14,501 nucleotides of DNA from Clostridiales bacterium UBA929 (GTDB lineage: Bacteria; Bacillota; Clostridia; Oscillospirales; UBA929), in contig DBDP01000131.1 of assembly GCA_002293625.1 (NCBI GenBank), positions 186-14,686 on the forward strand, in the 5' to 3' direction. Each line of letters starts with the position of its first letter. Position 1 is the stretch's first letter. Below the pieces are notes generated by a model. It made no database searches, had not been told where the DNA came from, and saw nothing but the letters and a program-made list of their open reading frames with translations. Positions 1-5,365 of this stretch are shown piece after piece. The position numbers and the translations under genes are program-made.

Positions 1-104
1 GTGTTGAAAATTACGTGTTCGCCTACAAGGTGAACGAGCGAAGCGCTTGCGAGCAGGCGCCTTTGGCGCGGTGTCGCAAGCCGGAGCGGGTAATTTCCAA
101 CATG
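1..104 (+). repeat. Structured element, predicted three-way junction (possible cis-acting RNA or small mobile repeat)
   Basis: Seen directly: bases 2-14 pair with 90-102 at 12 of 13 positions (one A-C mismatch). Inside are two further hairpins: 17-23 with 29-35 (7 pairs including one G-U, 5-nt loop), and 45-52 with 74-81 (8 perfect pairs), which continues through a symmetric 4x4 internal loop to 57-61 with 65-69 closed by TTT. Together they form a closed three-way junction of about 100 nt. It lies just upstream of a putative leader peptide and the methyltransferase gene, so a structured 5' leader RNA is possible. A short MITE-like repeat would look the same. The third frame is also open from base 3 to the stop at 192-194, so a C-terminal tail of an upstream gene cannot be excluded. 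The element touches the window edge and may extend to the left. Confidence 0.5.
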
Positions 105-143
105 CCCACGCTGGCAATAAGATCAACGAAAGGGGCGAGAGAT

Positions 144-194
144 ATGAAATACACTGTCATCCACAAAAAACACGGGAGGGTGACGATACTTTAG
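144..194 (+). CDS. Putative 16-residue leader peptide upstream of the methyltransferase
   Basis: A short reading frame begins with ATG 144-146 and ends with TAG 192-194; it encodes MKYTVIHKKHGRVTIL. It has a plausible ribosome site, AAAGGGG at 129-135, eight bases before the ATG. The peptide is basic, and its GGG-AGG codons (174-179) form one arm of a hairpin that competes with the one masking the next gene's ribosome site. That arrangement resembles leader peptides used in translation attenuation, but no stalling motif is recognised. The same frame is open upstream to base 3, so these codons may instead be the end of a longer protein that enters from outside the window. Whether it is translated is inference. 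Confidence 0.35.
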   Translation: MKYTVIHKKHGRVTIL

Positions 195-215
195 CCCTCC
201 TGAAAACACGGGAGG
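173..215 (+). promoter_or_regulatory. Competing hairpins around the methyltransferase ribosome binding site
   Basis: A 13-bp direct repeat, AAAACACGGGAGG, occurs at 167-179 and again at 203-215. The second copy supplies the ribosome site of the methyltransferase. Between them, 194-202 contains CCCTCC. This segment can pair with 173-181 (9 pairs including two wobbles, 12-nt loop) or with 209-215 (7 pairs using 196-202, 6-nt loop), but not with both. The second pairing buries the Shine-Dalgarno sequence. This is the geometry of a translational on/off switch. The regulatory role is inferred from pairing alone. Confidence 0.4.
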
Positions 216-219
216 ATTT

Positions 220-1035
220 ATGGCATTTGGTTGGATTGACCCGAAGGAGTATTCCTTCAATTGCTTTCTGCTGATGGAAAGGTTTCAAATCCGCGTTATG
301 ATGGAATCGGGCGGATGGCGAAACGACACGGCAGAATGGCGGTACAGTATGGGTGTTGCGCTGAACGCAAACCCCGTTGTGAAATGGTATCTTGAGCGTA
401 AATGCCCGGAATGCGCCGAAGCGGTGAGCGAGATTACCAAAAGCGCGCCGCTTACCACGGACACGGCGGAGATTCGCAAGTGCGAGATGTACGCGCTGTC
501 CTCGGTTGAGGACTTTGCGATTTACACTACGCCGGAGGTTATGGCTGAGAGGTGCGATTTTATCCGGGGCTGGAGCGCGGAGAGACTGTTTGCGCTGGCT
601 GACTTGACAGATAAAATTGTGCTTGATGTCGGAGCCGGCTCCGGTCGCCTGACGTTCGCGGCGGCGGAAAAAGCCAAATGGGTTTACGCGAGCGAGCCGG
701 TGGACACATTACGTGAGTTTGTGCGCGATGAAATTGCGCGGAAGGGCATTAAAAACATCCGCGTTTTAGACGGGATTGTCACCGCGCTGCCGTTTCCCGA
801 CGATACCTTTGACGTGGTAATGTCCGGGCATGTCCTAGGCGACGATTGGGAGGGTGAGATTGCGGAGCTTACCCGCGTCTGCAAGTCCGGCGGTTGGCTG
901 TTGAATTGCCCCGGCGATTCGCTGGGAGACATGCAGCCGAGCAAGGAACTGACGTCCCGCGGCTGGGAAGAAATTCACTATATCGGCAGCTTCGGGAAAG
1001 ACGTTTACACCCATCGAAAACAGATACGCAAATAA
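220..1035 (+). CDS. Class I SAM-dependent methyltransferase
   Basis: A 271-residue protein. The C-terminal half is a class I (Rossmann-fold) methyltransferase: motif I VLDVGAGSGR at residues 134-143, an acidic residue ending strand 2 (E159 in YASEP), and the later motifs from LPFPDDTFDVVMSGHV (190-205) to VCKSGGWLLN (220-229). This fits the Methyltransf_11/25-type families. The N-terminal ~115 residues are not a domain I can name; they contain a CPEC pair at 62-65, a possible half metal site. The substrate is unknown. It lacks the usual features of Erm rRNA methyltransferases. Start: ATG 220 has GGAGG only four bases upstream, slightly short, but ATG 277 and ATG 298 have no usable ribosome site. 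The ribosome site lies in a hairpin that competes with an upstream one. It appears to be a single gene, closed by the hairpin at 1042-1066. Confidence 0.8.
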   Translation: MAFGWIDPKEYSFNCFLLMERFQIRVMMESGGWRNDTAEWRYSMGVALNANPVVKWYLERKCPECAEAVSEITKSAPLTTDTAEIRKCEMYALSSVEDFAIYTTPEVMAERCDFIRGWSAERLFALADLTDKIVLDVGAGSGRLTFAAAEKAKWVYASEPVDTLREFVRDEIARKGIKNIRVLDGIVTALPFPDDTFDVVMSGHVLGDDWEGEIAELTRVCKSGGWLLNCPGDSLGDMQPSKELTSRGWEEIHYIGSFGKDVYTHRKQIRK

Positions 1036-1041
1036 CCAATT

Positions 1042-1066
1042 CGGGCGGCTCATCACGAGCCGCCCG
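1042..1066 (+). terminator. Candidate terminator after the methyltransferase
   Basis: A perfect 10-bp G+C-rich stem (1042-1051 with 1057-1066, 5-nt loop) starts seven bases after the stop codon. No T-run follows, so it is a weak intrinsic terminator at best, and could instead protect the 3' end. Confidence 0.5.
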
Positions 1067-1090
1067 CAGACTGAAGACAAATCCATAAAC

Positions 1091-1117
1091 GGTGCGCCGA
1101 GGGCGTCGCACCCTACA
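1091..1117 (-). repeat. Dispersed palindromic repeat, copy 1a
   Basis: On the minus strand it reads TGTAGGG followed by an imperfect palindrome ending GGCGCACC. It forms an inverted pair with 1143-1169. The same TGTAGGG-plus-palindrome layout recurs at 9127, 9185, 10595, 11013 and 11048, always between genes. Confidence 0.65.
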
Positions 1118-1142
1118 GAACGAATAGCGCAATCGCAATGGT

Positions 1143-1169
1143 TGTAGGGCGTGCCGACCTCGGCACGCC
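1143..1169 (+). repeat. Dispersed palindromic repeat, copy 1b
   Basis: TGTAG followed by a perfect 10-bp inverted repeat, GGCGTGCCGA (1148-1157) and TCGGCACGCC (1160-1169), with a 2-nt spacer. It lies 15 bases beyond the end of the minus-strand 129-aa gene and could also act as its 3' hairpin. Confidence 0.65.
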
Positions 1170-1184
1170 GTTGGCTTATATCTT

Positions 1185-1574
1185 CTACAGCAGCGCGAAC
1201 AAATCCAGCTGCTCCAAATCCAACATCCCGGCGTCATTCCAATCCGTGAGACCGAACACGGCGTGCAGGCGCTTGCGCTCGGCGTCAGTCATGTCTAGCA
1301 ATTCCCGTTCGTCACGCTTTTCGTTGCGGAGGCGGATCGCTTCGCGGATCGCGGCCTGAAGCAGGTCGATTTTTCGCCACATCGTTTTCAGTTCCTCGTC
1401 CTCGGCTTCCAATTCTTTGCGCTTTCTCCATGCCTGCATCAGAAGCAACATAAGCGTCTCGCTGAACCCGAAGACTTCCTCCAAAACTTCGTTCCAGTCT
1501 CTCCCCTCGCGCACCGCGCCGGACGACTGCGCTCCGCTCGCATACTGCATAAACATGATGCTTGCGACATTCAT
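1185..1574 (-). CDS. Hypothetical 129-aa helical protein, translationally coupled to dnaC
   Basis: I do not recognise the family. The ATG at 1574-1572 overlaps the dnaC stop as ATGA, and AGGAG lies about eleven bases upstream, so this start is preferred over a longer frame that would run deep into dnaC. The protein is predicted largely alpha-helical. A hydrophobic helix (LMLLLMQAW, residues 41-49) is followed by a highly charged segment from about 50 to 105 that could form a coiled coil (KRKELEAEDEEL, then REAIRLRNEKRDEREL). The C-terminus is acidic and leucine-rich. No enzyme motif or signal peptide is visible. As the last gene of a dnaD-dnaC operon it may act with the helicase loader or be a phage-derived accessory; both are inference from position. 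Confidence 0.65.
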   Translation of the reverse strand: MNVASIMFMQYASGAQSSGAVREGRDWNEVLEEVFGFSETLMLLLMQAWRKRKELEAEDEELKTMWRKIDLLQAAIREAIRLRNEKRDERELLDMTDAERKRLHAVFGLTDWNDAGMLDLEQLDLFALL

Positions 1575-2533
1575 ACGTCCCGCTCCTGTCGCAGGTCGCG
1601 CCCGAAAAACGGGAGCCACAAAAACTCGCCTTCCAGCCTGCTTGCGAGCGCCGCGTTGTAGCGCGATTGTATGTTGTCTTTGCCCAGATTCGTGCAAACG
1701 ACCATTTTCTTACCCATGACGACGCGGGTATTCACGAGATCCAGCAGCGCGGACTGCGAAAACGGCGTGACGAACTCCGCGCCGAGGTCATCGATGATCA
1801 GCAGGTCGCATTCGGTAAGTCTTTCGACTGCCTCCTCTGTCTCGTCGTTTCCCCGCCCGAAGTGCAGGGTTTCGATTTTTCCCAAATGGTGCGCCGCCGT
1901 ACCGTAAGTCACCGAAAAACCGTGTTTGCTGACGGCTCCGGCGACGCAGACGGCGAGAAAGGTTTTGCCGGTGCCGGGCGAACCGTAAAAGACCATGTTC
2001 TCAAATTTCGTTTCAAAATGCGCGCAAGAGTATTGGCAAAGCTCGCGGATATCCTCCATGTTCCGGCGCGGCGACCCGTTTTTCGCGGGGTCGAACGCGT
2101 CGGAAAACATATTCAGGTCAAACGTGCCGAACGAGCGGTTTCGCAGCACCCCGGAAAGCTCGGCGGTTTGGAGCGCGTGGTACCGCTCCAGCAGACAGGC
2201 GCACATCTCGCCGTCTGTCATGCCGGTATCGTTGCAGACGGGGCAGAGGGGTTCGTCCTCGAGGATCTCCGGCGACGCGCCCATCGAGCGTAGCAGAGAA
2301 GCGCGCTCCTCTTGCAGCGTAAGGCTTTGAACCGAAGCGGCTTTGACCGCCCCAGCTTCCGAACTTGACAGCGCGTCTAAAAAGACGCGCCGGATTTGTT
2401 TACCCAACTCGGACAGGCGCGGTTCCTCGCCGTACAACCGCTCCCGCAAAAGCGCCTGACGCTTGCGGTGGGCGGCGGCGTCCTCCTGCAATTCCCGCCG
2501 CGCTTTTGCCAGCAAGCCGCGGTCTGCCGTCAT
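1571..2533 (-). CDS. dnaC: Replicative helicase loader, DnaC/DnaI family AAA+ ATPase
   Basis: A 320-residue protein, near the length of Bacillus DnaI (311). An N-terminal helical region (1-90) is followed by a zinc-binding-like cluster, CPVC at 97-100 and CAC at 111-113, as in DnaI-type loaders. The AAA+ domain has Walker A GSPGTGKT (184-191), Walker B LLIIDD (244-249), sensor 1 TN (281-282) and the conserved SRYNAALASRL helix (290-300) with the likely arginine finger. Such proteins load the replicative hexameric helicase onto DNA using ATP, in the cytoplasm. The gene follows the dnaD-like gene by two bases and overlaps the next gene by four (ATGA), so the three are very likely co-translated. 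IstB-type transposition ATPases share the fold, but no transposase lies nearby and the DnaD neighbour favours a replication role. Confidence 0.88.
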   Translation of the reverse strand: MTADRGLLAKARRELQEDAAAHRKRQALLRERLYGEEPRLSELGKQIRRVFLDALSSSEAGAVKAASVQSLTLQEERASLLRSMGASPEILEDEPLCPVCNDTGMTDGEMCACLLERYHALQTAELSGVLRNRSFGTFDLNMFSDAFDPAKNGSPRRNMEDIRELCQYSCAHFETKFENMVFYGSPGTGKTFLAVCVAGAVSKHGFSVTYGTAAHHLGKIETLHFGRGNDETEEAVERLTECDLLIIDDLGAEFVTPFSQSALLDLVNTRVVMGKKMVVCTNLGKDNIQSRYNAALASRLEGEFLWLPFFGRDLRQERDV

Positions 2534-2535
2534 GC

Positions 2536-3354
2536 CTAAGACCCTCCTTTAACCTTCCGAAGCGCCGCCTGCGTGCGGTCGTAACCGCCGCCCGCGCCGC
2601 TTGCCGCCGGAGCGGGTTTCTTGTCATACAATTCCACCTGTTCCGGCGTATGCCAGCCCCTCTCGTGCCAGCGGCGGAGGATTGTGTCGCAATATTTCCA
2701 AGCAGGCCACTTGGTGTTGTCAACGGTTTTGGCATACGCCAGCGCGATGGCTTCCGCCGAAAAGCCCAGGTCAATCCATGACGCAACGTATTTTTTCTCG
2801 ATCTCGGAGGGCGCTCTGCCGAAGATGCCAAAGCTCTTGAAAACCTTGGAAAACATCGCGCGTGAGGACTCTTTTTGCTCTATGTAGCGCGCCGCGGCAT
2901 CCTGATCGGCAATCCCCGCCTCTTCCCACTGCGCGGCTTCCCGGTCTGCCCGCTTCATGGTGAGCGGCGGCTTGTCCTCCGCGCAGTGATGCAGAAGCAT
3001 GATGATTACATCCGGCGGCAACCCGCGCCAGCGGTATATAGAGAATAGAATCTGCCTGTCGCTGGAGGAGAGCAGACGCCCGAGCAGTTTTTCGGCTTCG
3101 TTGAAAACGGCGAAGAAGCCGGGGTCGGTGAGAAGTCCCTGTTTAATCTCCCCCGCGTCGTAAGACGGGCGTTCCGCTCCGATCGGCGGAGCCAAACCCG
3201 CGCCGGAGAGTTTCTTTTGCGCTTCGCGCAGACGCGCGTCCGCAAGCGTCGGGTTTTTCCCGCGCTTATTGCACAAATAAAGCAAGGCCGCGTCGCCGTC
3301 GTCCAGCAAAAGCAGCCTGTCCAATTCTTCGATTGTCAGCGTGATCTGTTCCAT
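2536..3354 (-). CDS. DnaD-domain primosome protein
   Basis: A 272-residue protein with two consecutive DnaD/DnaB-like (DDBH2) helical domains, roughly residues 65-160 and 170-245. The second ends in the signature-like YCDTILRRWHERGWHT (221-236), matching the family's Y-x3-IL-x2-W pattern. DnaD-type proteins remodel DNA at origins and restart sites and recruit the helicase loader, whose gene follows two bases downstream. The N-terminus (about 1-45) looks like a short helical domain. The ATG at 3354 has no ribosome binding site, and its A is exactly the start point predicted from the promoter at 3361-3389, so this gene is probably translated from a leaderless mRNA. There is no better internal start. 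The C-terminal tail is glycine/alanine/lysine-rich. Confidence 0.85.
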   Translation of the reverse strand: MEQITLTIEELDRLLLLDDGDAALLYLCNKRGKNPTLADARLREAQKKLSGAGLAPPIGAERPSYDAGEIKQGLLTDPGFFAVFNEAEKLLGRLLSSSDRQILFSIYRWRGLPPDVIIMLLHHCAEDKPPLTMKRADREAAQWEEAGIADQDAAARYIEQKESSRAMFSKVFKSFGIFGRAPSEIEKKYVASWIDLGFSAEAIALAYAKTVDNTKWPAWKYCDTILRRWHERGWHTPEQVELYDKKPAPAASGAGGGYDRTQAALRKVKGGS

Positions 3355-3360
3355 AGCCGT

Positions 3361-3389
3361 AGTATATCACGGCGCGAGTGCAGATGCAA
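3361..3389 (-). promoter_or_regulatory. Sigma-A-type promoter of the dnaD-dnaC operon (leaderless)
   Basis: On the minus strand: -35 TTGCAT (3389-3384), 17-bp spacer, -10 TATACT (3366-3361), with the extended element TGA just before it. Counting seven bases from the end of the -10 places +1 at 3354, the A of the dnaD ATG. Confidence 0.75.
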
Positions 3390-3391
3390 GG

Positions 3392-3420
3392 GTGACATTC
3401 CCGCCTAAACGTGATATAAT
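3392..3420 (+). promoter_or_regulatory. Sigma-A-type promoter of the 245-aa membrane protein gene
   Basis: GTGACA (3392-3397), 17-bp spacer, TATAAT (3415-3420), with extended -10 TGA at 3412-3414. Predicted start near 3427, giving a short leader of about 20 bases. It is divergent from the dnaD promoter. Confidence 0.8.
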
Positions 3421-3446
3421 ACGCTAAAGTAAGGGGTGTATTAAGG

Positions 3447-4184
3447 TTGAAAAAGCGTTTAATACTATGTGTTTTCCTCCTGCTTCCGGCGTTTATCACG
3501 CTCGCGCACGCGTTCGGACCGGAGGGGAAGCTCTCGGTCACCGTCACGAATCCCCCCGAAGGGGATTTTACCCTCACGTTGGATTTCGAGCAGCCGGAGG
3601 AAGAAATCGAAATCACAACCGCGCGGGAAGAAATAGACGGGGTTTCGGTGTTCACTTTTACCGGGGCGGCTTTACCGGAACGCTTTTCCCTCGTTATAAA
3701 CGCCGGGGGCGAAACCGTCAGGACGCGGGAGATTGAACTCCCCGCGCTGCAAAGCGCCATTGTTTATGACCATCTCACCGGGGAATTTACGATCCCATCC
3801 GTCATGCCGCCGGTGTTTTTATATTTCGGCATCACCTTCCCCGCGATATTGCTGATTGAGGGGTTGATGCTGCTGCCGTTCGGCCTCAGCCTCGCGAAAA
3901 ACTGGAAGCCGTTCCTTCTGATAAATTTCCTAACGCAAGCGGCGATGACGTTTACCGCCGGGATGTCGCTTGTGCGTTCGGGGACGGCGGCGGCATTTTT
4001 CATCCTGTTTCCGATGGGGCTTCTCGTCATGATCGCCGAGACGCTGCTGTACGAGCATTTCTTCGAAGCTAAAAAGCCGAGAATCGCACTGGCATACGGG
4101 ATGATGGCAAACCTCGTCAGTTGGGTCGCCGTAGCGGTCGCGTCCGGCTGGCTGTACGGTGTGGTGTCTTCGTTGCTGTTATAA
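3447..4184 (+). CDS. Membrane protein of unknown function with signal peptide and extracytoplasmic domain
   Basis: A 245-residue protein I cannot assign to a family. It begins with a TTG codon preceded by AAGGGG (3432-3437) at nine bases. Residues 1-22 look like a Sec signal peptide (basic MKKR, hydrophobic core, AHA before the likely cut). Residues 23-118 are polar and beta-rich, probably an outside domain. Four hydrophobic segments follow at about 122-148, 154-174, 180-204 and 213-243, so it should sit in the cytoplasmic membrane. No catalytic or transport motif is visible. It has its own strong promoter and no terminator of its own: the tRNA-Arg promoter begins four bases after the stop and the shared terminator lies at 4302-4344. 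The function is unknown; position next to replication genes is not informative. Confidence 0.75.
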   Translation: MKKRLILCVFLLLPAFITLAHAFGPEGKLSVTVTNPPEGDFTLTLDFEQPEEEIEITTAREEIDGVSVFTFTGAALPERFSLVINAGGETVRTREIELPALQSAIVYDHLTGEFTIPSVMPPVFLYFGITFPAILLIEGLMLLPFGLSLAKNWKPFLLINFLTQAAMTFTAGMSLVRSGTAAAFFILFPMGLLVMIAETLLYEHFFEAKKPRIALAYGMMANLVSWVAVAVASGWLYGVVSSLLL

Positions 4185-4187
4185 TGC

Positions 4188-4216
4188 TTGAATCCCGCGG
4201 CAAAAGGTGGTATACT
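4188..4216 (+). promoter_or_regulatory. Promoter of tRNA-Arg
   Basis: TTGAAT (4188-4193), 17-bp spacer, TATACT (4211-4216), with TGG at 4208-4210 as extended -10. The predicted start near 4223 is three bases before the mature tRNA 5' end. Confidence 0.75.
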
Positions 4217-4225
4217 GGCACACAT

Positions 4226-4301
4226 GCCCCGGTAGCTCAGGGGATAGAGCATTCGCCTCCTAAGCGAAGGGTCGGACGTTCGATTCGTCTCCGGGGTGCC
4301 A
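4226..4301 (+). tRNA. tRNA-Arg (anticodon CCT)
   Basis: A full 76-base cloverleaf can be drawn: acceptor stem 4226-4232 with GTCCA-free pairing to 4291-4297 (first pair G-U), D arm GCTC/GAGC, anticodon stem TTCGC/GCGAA around loop CTCCTAA (anticodon CCT, reading AGG), a 5-base variable loop, and T arm around TTCGATT. The discriminator is G, and the CCA end is encoded in the DNA (4299-4301). All arms pair, so the gene looks functional. It has its own promoter and a terminator starting directly behind the CCA. Confidence 0.96.
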
Positions 4302-4344
4302 ATCAAAAACCGCCGCAGTCACCAGTACTGTGGCGGTTTTTGAT
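4302..4344. terminator. Strong bidirectional intrinsic terminator between tRNA-Arg and the flavoprotein gene
   Basis: An 18-bp stem (4302-4319 with 4327-4344, one G-U pair) and 7-nt loop. The left arm carries AAAAA and the right arm TTTTT, so each strand ends with a U-rich run after a G+C core (CCGCC/GGCGG). It serves the tRNA on the plus strand and the flavoprotein gene, which ends at 4355, on the minus strand. Confidence 0.9.
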
Positions 4345-4354
4345 TAGTTGGCTC

Positions 4355-4975
4355 TCACCGAATAAAATTCATCCAAGCGTCTCGCTTCATCTCGGGAAGC
4401 GGGACGCTGGCTTTTGTCGCCTCGATCATCCTTAACAGCCATGTCATGCTTTCGCACAGGCAGCGCAGGATACGCAACCCCTCCGTGTCTCGCATGATTT
4501 CTTCGCCGCTGTTGCCGTGTATGACATTCCAGTAGGTTGACGGTGCGATGACGGCACCCGACAGCGTCAGGTAACTGTTCAGCTGGTGAAAGGTATCCTC
4601 TCCGCCGGAACGCCTTGCCACAGTGATCGCTGCGGCGGGTTTGCCTTTCAAATCAGCCCCCATATAGAAGAGCCTGTCGAGCGCGGACTTCGCGCCGCCC
4701 GCGATACCGCCGTAATATGTGGGCGCTCCCAGTATCAAACCGTCGGCGGCATTGACCTTTTTGGCGATGGCGCTGATATCGTCCTTGAAAACGCACATAC
4801 CGTCCTCTGACGTATCGCAGCCGTTGCAGCCCGTGCAGCCCTGCACAGGACCTTTGCCGATATTTATGATTTCCGTCTCAATCCCCGCCTCCGCGAGCCT
4901 CTCCGCCATGTACCTAAGCGCCGAATATGTGCTTCCGTTTGCCTTCGGGCTTCCGTTGATCGCCAGCACTTTCAT
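4355..4975 (-). CDS. Flavodoxin-like NAD(P)H-dependent FMN reductase / iron-sulfur flavoprotein
   Basis: A 206-residue protein with a flavodoxin-like fold. The FMN phosphate loop is GSPKANGST (residues 8-16). A compact cysteine motif C47-x2-C50-x2-C53-x7-C61 matches the [4Fe-4S] site of Isf-type iron-sulfur flavoproteins, and LGAPTYYGG (from about residue 82) is the second flavin-contacting loop. Such proteins carry electrons between ferredoxin or NAD(P)H and acceptors such as oxygen species, quinones or small molecules in anaerobes; the partner here is unknown. ATG 4975 is preceded by AGAGGTGAG at a normal distance and matches the family N-terminus (MKVLAINGSP); a longer frame upstream is not needed. 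It is divergent from the toxin-antitoxin pair. Confidence 0.85.
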   Translation of the reverse strand: MKVLAINGSPKANGSTYSALRYMAERLAEAGIETEIINIGKGPVQGCTGCNGCDTSEDGMCVFKDDISAIAKKVNAADGLILGAPTYYGGIAGGAKSALDRLFYMGADLKGKPAAAITVARRSGGEDTFHQLNSYLTLSGAVIAPSTYWNVIHGNSGEEIMRDTEGLRILRCLCESMTWLLRMIEATKASVPLPEMKRDAWMNFIR

Positions 4976-5009
4976 GTTGCTCACCTCTATATAATTTTTG
5001 TTTACAGAG

Positions 5010-5038
5010 ATTATACTATGTTTGAATTGAACAATCAA
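5010..5038 (-). promoter_or_regulatory. Promoter of the flavoprotein gene
   Basis: On the minus strand: TTGATT (5038-5033), 17-bp spacer, TATAAT (5015-5010). Predicted start near 5003, leaving a leader of about 28 bases that includes the ribosome site. Its -35 is only eight bases from the first copy of the 17-bp repeat in the toxin-antitoxin promoter region. Confidence 0.75.
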
Positions 5039-5046
5039 TGATTTCG

Positions 5047-5086
5047 CAAAACAGCACCGATATCGTTGACAAAACAGCACCGATAT
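5047..5086 (+). promoter_or_regulatory. Tandem 17-bp repeat, likely operator of the toxin-antitoxin pair
   Basis: CAAAACAGCACCGATAT occurs exactly twice, at 5047-5063 and 5070-5086, with a 23-bp period (about two helical turns). The second copy fills most of the spacer between -35 and -10 of the antitoxin promoter; the first lies just upstream, between the two divergent promoters. Phd-type antitoxins repress their own promoters by binding such repeated sites. The function is inferred from position. Confidence 0.65.
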
Positions 5087-5094
5087 GTTATGCT
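5066..5094 (+). promoter_or_regulatory. Promoter of the phd-PIN toxin-antitoxin operon
   Basis: TTGACA (5066-5071), 17-bp spacer, TATGCT (5089-5094). Predicted start near 5101, giving a leader of about 25 bases with GAGGGGG (5111-5117) as ribosome site. Confidence 0.75.
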
Positions 5095-5125
5095 GAGAAT
5101 AACAAGACAAGAGGGGGCTGCCGCC

Positions 5126-5365
5126 ATGCAGGTTGCGCTGTCAGAGCTAAAAATCAATGTCGGGAAATACGTCGACCTTTCCGAAACGGAGGATGTTATC
5201 ATTACCAAGTACGGCAAGCCCACCGCCAAAATCGTCCGGTTCGATAAAGAACCATGGTACATGAAGCGTATGCCCGAGAAAATCACATCGGTAGAGCAGT
5301 TGTTTGGAACTTTGCCGGACGATATTGACCTAGACGGCGTGAAAACAGAGCGGTTGTCGGGATGA
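5126..5365 (+). CDS. Phd/YefM-family antitoxin
   Basis: A 79-residue protein. The N-terminal half, from VALSELKINVGKYVDL to VIITKYGKPTAKIVRF (about 3-39), is the Phd/YefM pattern: a short helix-strand DNA-binding dimerisation domain. The C-terminal half (40-79) is the likely toxin-wrapping tail. Such antitoxins neutralise the partner toxin and repress their own operon. ATG 5126 has GAGGGGG eight bases upstream and gives the standard N-terminus; a longer frame from 5066 would start inside the promoter and is rejected. The stop overlaps the toxin start by four bases (ATGA), the usual tight coupling of antitoxin before toxin. The tandem repeat upstream is the probable operator. Confidence 0.88.
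   Translation: MQVALSELKINVGKYVDLSETEDVIITKYGKPTAKIVRFDKEPWYMKRMPEKITSVEQLFGTLPDDIDLDGVKTERLSG

Noticed and set aside
1..104. Integron attC-like site
   Set aside because: The outer arms run GTT...AAC, the opposite order to attC core sites, the R''/R' consensus is not met, and no integrase or cassette array is present.
1..219. Retron or group II intron leader
   Set aside because: There is no reverse transcriptase gene downstream; the next gene is a methyltransferase, and the fold lacks the msr-msd or domain V layout.
220..1035. Erm-type rRNA methyltransferase controlled by a macrolide leader peptide
   Set aside because: The motifs belong to a general class I methyltransferase without the usual features of Erm proteins, and the leader lacks known macrolide-stalling motifs.
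1562..2293. Plus-strand frame of 243 codons
   Set aside because: It is antisense to the dnaC-type gene, which has all AAA+ motifs on the minus strand.
1571..2533. IstB ATPase of an IS21-type element
   Set aside because: There is no IstA transposase and there are no terminal inverted repeats; the DnaD-domain gene directly upstream and the zinc-type cysteine cluster fit a DnaC/DnaI loader.
4226..4301. Integration site at the tRNA-Arg 3' end
   Set aside because: There is no integrase gene and no second copy of the tRNA 3' end within the window.
5047..5086. Minimal CRISPR-like repeat array
   Set aside because: There are only two copies, with a 6-bp gap and no cas genes; the placement in a promoter fits an operator.
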